Below, piece by piece: positions 56,665 through 64,000 of a stretch of 64,000 bases of DNA (its first letter is position 1; each line of letters begins with the position of its first letter). The stretch is taken from the NCBI GenBank assembly GCA_008973525.1, contig WACJ01000285.1, forward strand, positions 1 to 64,000. The letters are read 5' to 3'. Made by a program: the position numbers and the translations under genes. A model generated the notes under the pieces. It was not told where the DNA came from. It saw only the letters and a list, made by a program, of their open reading frames with translations, and ran no database searches. This DNA is from Stenopsyche tienmushanensis. Lineage: Eukaryota > Arthropoda > Insecta > Trichoptera > Stenopsychidae.

Positions 56665-56900
56665 ACTCAGCCAGCATAAGCCCGCAATAAAACAAAGACA
56701 ATAATATTTTCGACCGATTGTAAAATTCAAACAACCCATCCGATCGGTCTTCTTAGGAAAACTTCATTTGCGAGGAGGTCATTTGTGATATCAACGATCC
56801 GAAAAATGGACCGATTAGACGTACTAACATTATGGCCGCTCCGTCCTCTTTTAATGCAGATATTCTATGATCTGTACGATCACGGAAGCTTACTTTCACT
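56665..56900 (-). repeat. Family B fragment
   Basis: ATTTTCGACCGATTGTAAAA, CAACGATCCGAAAAATGG, GCCGCTCCGTCCTCTTTTAA and TGATCTGTACGATCACGG are the complement of family B. Confidence 0.78.
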
Positions 56901-57436
56901 GTAGAAACTTTCTATCATAGCATTTTTTTTTAAGCGCTAACCGCCATCTATACACTAGGTTCGTATATTATTCTAAAATATACATTCTAATCCATTATTT
57001 ATTAATAATGAAGATACGATAGCTATCCTAAATATCAACTTAAAAACGTATAATAAACTTTGTTTTATATCGAACACTGTCAGACCTTTCAGAAGTTGTG
57101 AAAGCAATATACTTTTTCACGGCAGCAACACAATACGCTTGTGAACAAGTCGTACAAGAGGATTGAAATTTTAGAAAATGTCCGTACTAGAAGTACCAAT
57201 GCTTTCTATTTATCTCAACAAAAGATATTTCAAAAGGATTCAAACTATAATCAATTTCAGCCGTGCTATGTCGGGATATTTTTTGATTGTAAAGAAAATC
57301 ATGTTCAAATCTATTCTTACTTGACCATATATAAAAGACAATAAATAGTCCCGAAATTACGTGTAAAATAACCTTTTCTCTAAAAATATCTATGGATAAA
57401 AATTAAAGACAGCCTTTGACAAAAAAATATTGCTAA

Positions 57437-57561
57437 ATCCAATGGCACTCAGTCGCCAGACTATCATAATAATAGTCCAGAAACACGCCAGAATACACTA
57501 CTATTAAATTATTCACATGTGTTAGATGACTTTCAATTTATGCTTCCAGCTCTCAGTTTAT
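57437..57561. repeat. Dispersed repeat pair, copy 1
   Basis: ACTCAGTCGCCAGACTATCA, AGTCCAGAAACACGCC, ATTAAATTATTCACATGTGT and CAATTTATGCTTCCAG are nearly identical to 63304-63425. Nothing else in the window carries it. Confidence 0.85.
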
Positions 57562-57694
57562 AATGATTTATTTTTTATCTGTATTTTTTACCAAATATGT
57601 CTCTTATGCTCCGTGTTTATTGCCTAGCATTTGTGGTAAGAATATCTGAAATTTTGTGTAGCGCTTAAACCATTCGCGTACTATGCTTAAAATA

Positions 57695-57778
57695 TCCACC
57701 GATGATATGTATTAAGTACACCACTATTACTTTTATTAACTACGATGTTGAAATGTACGAAATACATCACCGGTAGGG
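57695..57778 (-). mobile_element. Short palindromic MITE sharing family C ends
   Basis: About 84 bp with ends CGATGATATGTATTAAGTAC and, inward, CCTACCGGTGATGTATTTCG. Interior differs from the 55.3-kb copy mainly by deletion. Confidence 0.72.
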
Positions 57779-57923
57779 CAGGATTAACTTATAAATTCAC
57801 ACTCGGCATAGAGCTCGTTAAAACAATTTCGGAAAAATCAAACAGAATCCCAAACAGATAACATTTTTAAATAATGAGTCACTCCCATTAGACCATAGCT
57901 ATGCATTAATTAGCAAATAAATA

Positions 57924-58053
57924 TGTAGCGTAAGCGATTTTCTATCCCCATGCAATAGCATGACATCTTCCATCTCTCTTTAGGTGCAATGTGCTATTTT
58001 AACACTGCCATCTTTTGTGGCGCTGCGGAAACATTGCACCTGCAATTACTGAC
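57924..58053 (+). mobile_element. Family A LTR, 5' half, interrupted
   Basis: TGTAGCGTAAGCGATTTTC through CATCTTCCATCTCTCTTTAG to ACATTGCACCTGCAATTACT. The LTR resumes at 58434 after a 380-bp insertion. Confidence 0.88.
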
Positions 58054-58433
58054 TGTGGAGATTGAATTATATTAAAGATCGAGAGCCGCTATTTGATTGT
58101 TTCGTCGTGGCCGAACGACTTAGCAACGCAAGTTGCTAGGTGATGGAAAAAAAGGTAACAAGAGGAAGGCGACGAAGAAGGCTGGTCGTTGGTGCGCATC
58201 GTCACGAAGGGAACATCGACAGCGGTCTACGGGGAGATTCAACATCCATGCTACTTCAACCCCGCTAGTCGCTAATTAAAGAGTAATTTCATTAAATTGT
58301 ATGGTCTCCTCATTCCGAACACCCTCAGTACATCACGCCGTGACTCTTCCGGAATCGGGTTCGCGGGTGAACAACGTGAAAACGCAACAGCTAAGGATAC
58401 TCGATCCGCTCGTCAGGCGGGTGTGACACAACA
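58054..58433 (+). mobile_element. Candidate solo LTR of a second family, nested in family A
   Basis: A 380-bp insertion starting TGTGGAGATTGAATTA and ending GTGACACAACA (TG...CA ends), flanked by CTGAC (58049-58053) and CCGAC (58434-58438), a near-perfect 5-bp duplication. An ATTAAA signal lies near 58275, and the sequence is more G+C-rich than its surroundings. Size, termini and duplication are what a solo LTR should show. No open frame is convincing. Confidence 0.65.
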
Positions 58434-58680
58434 CCGACCAATCACTTCTTGCGCGTGCATCATTGCCGGTTGGGTGGTGACGCGCAGGAGGCGGGAGTTG
58501 AATAAAAGTCGCCGGCTGGCCTTGACTGCGGGAAGACTTCCTTCCCGCAGCTAGATCTTTCTCTCTCGCATATAATAAAGAGTTGCCTAGAGAAGAAAGA
58601 CTTTCTGTCAGAACCATCCATCCGTTCGACTACACATGATCTGAAAGAAGAACGGACTCGTGCGTTAGTGCGGTCATCAA
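58434..58680 (+). mobile_element. Family A LTR, 3' half, interrupted
   Basis: Continues the copy from 58053: CACTTCTTGCGCGTGCATC, GACGCGCAGGAGGCGGGAGT, hairpin (GACTGCGGGAAGACTTCC), ATAATAAAGAG, GAACGGACTCGTGCGTTAG. It stops at GCGGTCATC. Confidence 0.88.
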
Positions 58681-58841
58681 AGCAAGCAAATGAAAGTAAA
58701 AATATATTATTGGGACACTAACCAGCAACCTCTCACTGTCAGGATGCTAATTCTGACCGTTAAGATATATAGCTCTCATTCGTCTCATTTGAGATTAAAA
58801 ATTATTAACAATATCTATGGAACATGTTTGATACATATATA

Positions 58842-59212
58842 TTAGGGTGTCCCATAAGTTTCTTTCGTTTTCATATTAAGAAATAAATAAACAATAATTT
58901 GTATTACATCAAAACTTACTGTATCCTTGGTCCGAGACCGTTTACGTTGGATATTCTCATAGAGTATCCAATTTTCATCTCCAGTGACAAGTCTCTTCCA
59001 AAAAGGTTGGCTACTATGTCGTTGGAGAAGAAGATCGCATCTTGAAATACGCTGAAGTTTATGTGAGTCAGTTAGTTCATGAGGATGCCACACATCTGAA
59101 CGATTGATGTAGCCCAATTTTGTCAGATGATTATGGACGGATGTTCGTGGAATTTCTAACTTGTTAGCTATTTCTGTGTTCATTTGCGAAAGAAACTTAT
59201 GGAACAATCTAA
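58842..59212 (-). mobile_element. Shorter mariner deletion derivative of the same family
   Basis: 371 bp with the same left terminus TTAGGGTGTCCCATAAGTTT, a right end CCATAAGTTTCTTTCG (inward), and TA on both flanks. The transposase remnant keeps the N-terminal helix-turn-helix part (NKLEIPRTSVHNHLTKLGY) and ITGDEKW-like VTGDENWILYENI. Everything after KRSRTKDT is deleted. Confidence 0.9.
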
Positions 59213-59975
59213 TACATTAATATAATACATATTTATTTTTCAGCTATATAACATATGTATGTTAAATGTATAAACACTTCATAAGATCTTATATTATAAA
59301 CCATATATAATATTTATACAATTGAGAACCTCATCGCGTCTCAAAATCCCCATTTGTATCTCATATCAAACTTAGGGCTGAATTTCTACTGTTTCTCCGA
59401 TACGATTCCCATGCAATAAAATTGTTCTACTGGCAAGATTTGTCCCGTTTTTTTTTAAAAACTCTTCGCACGTCGTGCTTTCATTAATACAAAGAGTAAT
59501 TTTTAGTCCTGAGAGGGTTCCTTTTGTTGCAGACGTACTTGAATATTGAAGATGTTGTTGTTTCGGCACGTATGGCTCGACCTCCACAGGGTGGAAATCT
59601 ACGTGGATGGCTCTGCATTTGCACGCCTACCATAAAGTGCCTACTCGACAAACTTTTTAAGATTACCAGCGATATGAAGTCTAAAGTTGCTGCAAAATAA
59701 CTGTATTTTGTTCTCGTGTGGGTTTTATTCTGGCGACAAACTGTCATCTTGTAATACGAGTGGGTAGATTGGACGTGTGACCGAATTTAATGTAAAATAT
59801 TCGAGAGGAGAATAAACAAGTCACTTATTTGTTTTATAAAGTGCTGTATTTAATATTTTACCACAAATGCCACTTGTTATTAAATAACAATAAAGACAAC
59901 CCTCATCAATAATGAAAATATCTTCCATTGAATTCAACATCAACGACCTGAAAAAGAGTCCATTGGAGGAGAATG
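59213..59975. other. Intergenic, unrecognised frames
   Basis: Minus-strand frames 59372-59587 and 59484-59747 overlap in different phases; one contains FLKKNGTNLASRTILLHGNR. Not identified. Confidence 0.35.
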
Positions 59976-60272
59976 ATATATATAAAATATTTTGCACACG
60001 GACCAACAATTTTTTTTTGGCGATTATGAGTGTCTTTTGTGTCAGGGTTGTAAAATAAGTGTCAGGGTTGTAAAATAAGATTTATTTTTTCAACATTTTT
60101 AAAAAAATTGGTTTAAAGAAAACTAGTTCTAAGCTTCCAAATTCAAATAAACCCTGACACTTAGGATATAGAGTTTATGTGTAAAACGTAGCAAAAGACT
60201 CCTTAACCCCCAAAAAAAAAAAAAATATATATATATATATATATGGGCCTATGTGCAAAATATTCTGTATAT
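59976..60272. mobile_element. Family G MITE, complete
   Basis: 297 bp with inverted ends: ATATATAAAATATTTTGCAC at the left and, inward from the right, ATATACAGAATATTTTGCAC, extending to about 30 bp. Inside are GTCAGGGTTGTAAAATAA twice in tandem (60039-60080) and an (AT)n run at 60225-60244. No coding capacity. Confidence 0.75.
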
Positions 60273-60973
60273 GTCTTGCTATTTAAGATATCGAAATTAT
60301 TGATCTTTCGGATTCAGACTTAGCCTTTATTAAACTGATATCTCCCACACTGTTTTTTTTAAAAAAGAGTATTTTCTTCGCCACACTCTGCATATATAAA
60401 AGACAATTTAAAAACATCGCAAAGAAGTAATAAAAGGCGTGATATGAAATGAATATGAAAATGAACATGATTACAGCACGTTCAATTTAAATGCGAAGCT
60501 TATATAAAGAATACAAATTTTCTTTAGCATCATTAAAGCTATTTTTGGCCACATTCTCCAAAGAGACAGTATAAAATACAATCTAAATGGATGCATGAGA
60601 TTCGTTTTGGTAGAATTGCAATGCAAATTCCTACCATTTTGCTCAATTTTAATTATAACAAAGAAATTTTGATTAATGTTGCACTTTTATGCACTCGGTA
60701 TATTATTTCCCAGGAAAAGCAATTGCATTTTTATGGTATCTTACTTACATTCAATGTCTGATATCAAACTTCCTTTTTCAGTAAACGCAGTTTGAAATCT
60801 CGTTTAAGTGGAAAATAATTTTTAGCTACTACTTTCAGAGCATCCTTCAAAATTAGTTTTCCCGTAGCTTTCTTAATGGAATAGTTTCTTCAACTTTATA
60901 TAAGTTGGGTCGATAGTATTCATATAGTAAGATGCATCGACAATTGTAAATTTGATGCTTTTAAAGTGTCAAA
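60273..60973. other. AT-rich stretch, nothing recognised
   Basis: No frames or repeats of note. Confidence 0.5.
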
Positions 60974-61193
60974 ATGGGGGCGCTTTCAGAACAAAATCCT
61001 TGGGCGGCTCTCATTCGTCTGTTTATTTTTTTGGATCATGTGTAGTCGAACGGATGGATGGAGATGGAAAAGCGTCGGATAGAAAGACTTTCTACTCTAG
61101 ATAAATCTTTATTCGACACAAAAAAAATCTAGCTGCGAGAAGGACGTCTTTCCGCAGCCAAGGCTAACCAACTACTCCTCTTGACTCCTGTCT
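60974..61193 (-). mobile_element. Family A LTR, U5 to hairpin, diverged
   Basis: TGGGGGCGCTTTCAG (U5 tail), then GATGGAGATGGAAAAGCGTC, CTTTATTCGACAC, hairpin (CTGCGAGAAGGACGTC) and AACTACTCCTCTTGACTCC. The GTCGCGCTAACGCAC block is deleted. Confidence 0.83.
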
Positions 61194-61785
61194 AAATTGC
61201 AATTGTGTTTTTATCACTTTGAGATATGTCACTGGTATATATATTGTAGAAGATTATAACCAAATTGTTTTGTTGTTTCCAGCTTTAATTTATCTTAATT
61301 TTCAATAATTTATCTTCTTGTTTGATTCAAAACAGTCTACCAAATATAAAATACCCAAAATCGCACCAAAAAATGTTGATTAAAAGCCAGGAAAACAATA
61401 AGGCAATTAAAAAATAACATTTTTGGTAACATTTTAACCCTTTGCACTCCAAGTGATTTTTAATGAATTTATCCAAAATTGTATTTCTTATGATACTATC
61501 GAGAAATTTATCTATCCTAGAATAGTTGCTCTGATGTTTAAAAAAATTAAAACATCAAAATAGCTCTAAATAATTGTAATCAAAACTGGAGTACAAAATG
61601 TCGAGGCCACCTCGACATTGGAGCTCAAAGGGTCAAGGATACCTCGCATTATTAGTAAAATTTTAAGAATGTCTATCACCTTGCATCTCTAATGCCATCT
61701 ACGGTACCGATACAATAAAAAATACAGTTATTAAAAGTTTCCCATTTAAAATAAATATACAGACAAAAATATTTAATGCGAGTGT
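61194..61785. other. AT-rich stretch, nothing recognised
   Basis: Contains GTCGAGGCCACCTCGAC (61599-61615), a short perfect-armed inverted repeat. No gene. Confidence 0.5.
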
Positions 61786-62150
61786 AGCGTGGACAATTTG
61801 CCATCTCTACGTAGAAGCACTGTTAATCTGAGCAGATTAATTCGCACGATTAACAGCAACATCTTCCGTTTCTCTTCAGGTGCATTTTTTTATTTTAACA
61901 GCGCCATCTCTTGTGGCCCTGCGGAGACATTGCACCTACATACCGACGGATCGCTTCTTGCGCGTGCACCGTTGCCGGTTGGGTAGTGACGCGCAAGAGG
62001 CGGGAGTCGCGGCCCTGGTAGCTTAGCCTTGTCTGCGGGAGGTCGTCCTTCCTGCAGCCAGATTTCTTTCTCTGTCTCTTGAACGGACCCGTACGCTAGC
62101 GTGGCCATCCCGACGAGCAGATGGGAGCGGGTAGCCTCTTGGGGACTCGG
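61786..62150 (+). mobile_element. Family A LTR, long copy
   Basis: Starts TGTAGCGTGGACAATTTGCC and keeps all U3 blocks, hairpin (CTGCGGGAGGTCGTCCTTCC), CT tract, GAACGGACCCGTACGCTAGC and CGACGAGCAGATGGGAGC. The polyadenylation segment is deleted. It abuts a LINE reverse-transcriptase fragment. Confidence 0.9.
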
Positions 62151-62690
62151 GAAGTCGGCGAAAGTCTTCCCATTGCCTAAACCAGGTAAAGACGCCAGTT
62201 ACCCGATAAATTATCGCCCGATCAGTTTATTTTCTGCGCTAAGCCAAATACTTGAAAAACTCATTCTAAATAGACTGGATGAACTTAATATAAATGATAT
62301 TAATAATGAGCAATTCAGTTTTCATAAGAATCACTCTACGGCCCTTCAGTTGACCAGACTGACTGAACATATTTCTCGAAACATTAACATGAAGAGAAGT
62401 ACCGGTATGGTACTAGTCGACATCGAAAAAGCGTTCGACGCTGTCTGGCACCGTGGTCTGATCCATAAAATAATATGGATCCCTTAATTTTCCTATTTAT
62501 CTTATTAAAATGATCCAATCCTATCTATGGAAAAATATCATTTTCGGTAATCTTAAACAGAGCAACGTCAATTCCCCAGCCTGTTTGAGTGGGAGTTACT
62601 CAGGGCAGTATTTTAGGACCTCGCCTATTTAATTTACTTTTGCACGATTTACCAACACCATATTCATCAAAAAATAAACAATAATGATAA
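62150..62690 (+). pseudogene. Jockey-like LINE reverse transcriptase fragment
   Basis: The frame to 62487 reads PLPKPGKDASYPINYRPISL, ILEKLILNRLDEL, then GMVLVDIEKAFDAVWHRGLI, which holds the first catalytic aspartates of the jockey-type reverse transcriptase. A frameshift at about 62475 moves the continuation to other frames (IYLIKMIQSYLWKNIIFGNL, then a GSYSGQYF equivalent of the G-x-QGSILGP motif). 5' truncated: it begins next to a family A LTR. Non-functional. Confidence 0.88.
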
Positions 62691-62699
62691 AAAATAGAC

Positions 62700-63190
62700 A
62701 AGTGTTGTTGTCTGTCGTTTTTATAAACGTAACGTTTTTTCCTGTGGGAATGAAATCTTCCATCAGACACCCCAGGTTTGATCCCATGGTAGTGTCAGAT
62801 GAACGCCTCCCTTGTCCTTCTCTGTCCCGCTGGTATTTTTTACCACATTGCTTCAAGAGGGTAGGTAGTCTGGCCTTAAGTAGCTGGCCATATTCTAGTG
62901 TTAGAGAGAGGCGCTGTGTCTCTCTTTTTCTCGCTGCCTTCTTTGGCGCTCATGATTTCTTCAACGAATTGTCGCCAAAGATCCCAGTTTTTCTTGCTTA
63001 CCATAATGCTATGGACCATATTTTCAGCTTTGAGCTCAGCTACCCCGAGTGCTTGTTTCAGCGTGTTTCTTTGTGGTTATCAAGCCTCACAATTATTGAT
63101 GCTGTGTCCGCAAACATCCAGTGAGGACCTGATCAAGCGGTAGGTCGTTTCTCCGTGTTTTTGGATCCTCCACCGACTTATGACCGGGAT
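62700..63190 (-). pseudogene. R1-like LINE ORF2 C-terminal fragment
   Basis: Minus-strand remnants VAELKAENMVHSIMVSKKNW and DLWRQFVEEIMSAKEGSEKK with upstream LPLDQVLTGC and FADTASIIVRLDN. The pattern hydrophobic-W-x-x-x-x-x-F-x-E-x-x-M-x-x-KE is what R1-type ORF2 proteins show near the C-terminus. Several frameshifts. It lies tail-to-tail with the jockey fragment. Confidence 0.6.
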
Positions 63191-63303
63191 AAGTCAGTGG
63201 GTCCATTTTTCTTTGCTGTGCTGATCCCATATCTACCGACAGGCTTCCTTCAGCTTCTGGTCATGCTCGTTGTAATGCTCTGGCAACCCTCTCCCCTACC
63301 AAA

Positions 63304-63425
63304 CCCAACAGCACTCAGTCGCCAGACTGTCATAATGGTAGTCCAGAAACACGCCAAAACACAACTATTAAATTATTCTCATGTATTAGATGACCTTCAA
63401 TTTATGCTACCAGTTCTCAGTCTAC
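63304..63425. repeat. Dispersed repeat pair, copy 2
   Basis: ACTCAGTCGCCAGACTGTCA, AGTCCAGAAACACGCC, ATTAAATTATTCTCATGTAT and CAATTTATGCTACCAG. Positioned just upstream (on the minus strand) of the R1-like fragment, so it may be part of that LINE. Confidence 0.85.
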
Positions 63426-64000
63426 AAAAAAATACTTGAAAAATGTGATCTAATTTGATTTTCATCCAAATTTAAAACGAATGGGACTTGGATTTGGAGA
63501 GATTACTGAAGAATTATCGCAGATGAACGTAGCGTATTTGGATTTGGCGCATTTCACACTTATGTACGCCTGTTTAAATAAACTTGCTTACATACTACAT
63601 TATTCATACTTCGCCGATGCTCAACTGTGGAGTGCTCATTGATTGTTTATTCAAAATTTCCATCGTACGCATTCTGCTTAATCCATAGTTCTTGAACCGC
63701 AAGTCTAATAACATTCGCTTCTGTTAAATTGATAACATTAACAGACTAAATTCATCTTAGGATGTTCGTTACGGCGTGACATTTGCGTTTAGTCAAACAA
63801 GTCAAATTGAATTGTTAATGCATGGTAAATTACATTATAATAATTGCAGACAATCCCACAATTATAACAGGAGCTCCGGAAAGCTCCGCATTATTTTTTC
63901 CCTAATATCCCCATTTTTGCAGGTCCTCTTCCTTGCCTCGGCAAATATCTAATAACAATTAATCTTATAAAATATTCGACGACGTGGTAACCTGACTAAC
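63426..64000. other. Intergenic to window end, nothing recognised
   Basis: Mixed AT-rich sequence. GGAGCTCCGGAAAGCTCCG at 63871 is a small imperfect inverted repeat. Confidence 0.5.

Noticed and set aside
60225..60244. (AT)n run as an independent regulatory feature
   Set aside because: A simple microsatellite inside the family G MITE.
1..64000. CRISPR array, bacterial operon, phage or defence system
   Set aside because: No spaced direct repeats of CRISPR form, no ribosome-binding sites with packed genes, and the only long gene is a eukaryotic transposase.

Overview
This window looks like AT-rich, repeat-dense nuclear DNA from an arthropod, most likely an insect. The reasons are several mariner copies, Buster-type hAT and pogo/Tigger-like elements, jockey- and R1-like LINE fragments, short LTRs with a tRNA-Leu primer site, and the lack of any bacterial-style gene packing. 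The species cannot be read from the sequence. No host gene is recognised with confidence; two possible exons (minus strand, about 35.4-35.9 kb) are the best candidates.

The clearest functional object is a structurally complete hAT transposon at 28860-31629. It has 15-bp terminal inverted repeats with one mismatch, a perfect 8-bp target duplication (TATTACAC), and one uninterrupted 594-codon transposase gene with a BED-like zinc finger, the hAT catalytic residues and a C-terminal dimerisation region. The duplication fits the nnnTAnnn pattern known for Buster elements. It may be young and could still be active.

The dominant repeat, called family A here, is an LTR of roughly 550 bp (TGTAGCGT...TTACA) with at least 22 fragments on both strands from 1.8 to 62.1 kb. 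Two copies (12.8 and 37.8 kb) are followed by a primer-binding site complementary to tRNA-Leu, which fixes the class and orientation. No gag or pol belonging to it is visible, so these are solo LTRs, truncated copies or a non-autonomous family. A G+C-rich hairpin just upstream of the polyadenylation signal is retained in almost all copies that cover it. A second LTR (42.9 kb, minus) uses the same primer site. A third, unrelated candidate solo LTR sits inside a family A copy at 58.05-58.43 kb with a near-perfect 5-bp target duplication.

Region by region: 0-12 kb is mostly featureless AT-rich DNA with LTR pieces and small dispersed repeats. 12-20 kb has a mariner pseudogene split by an LTR and another mariner carrying an R1-like LINE fragment. 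24-28 kb has several MITE-type repeats, a hAT C-terminal remnant and a pogo/Tigger-like MITE. 28.9-31.6 kb is the intact hAT. 33-46 kb is a mosaic of LTRs, hAT-like repeats, a transposase-derived minisatellite and two candidate exons. 48-55 kb has an R1-like 3' end, a 14-bp T-rich tandem array, a tRNA-Ser-derived repeat and a mariner deletion derivative. 57-64 kb has a second mariner derivative, nested LTRs, a MITE with long inverted ends, and jockey-like and R1-like LINE fragments.

The window is therefore a layered transposon landscape. Apart from the hAT element the coding remnants are broken. I did not find evidence of a new multi-gene system.
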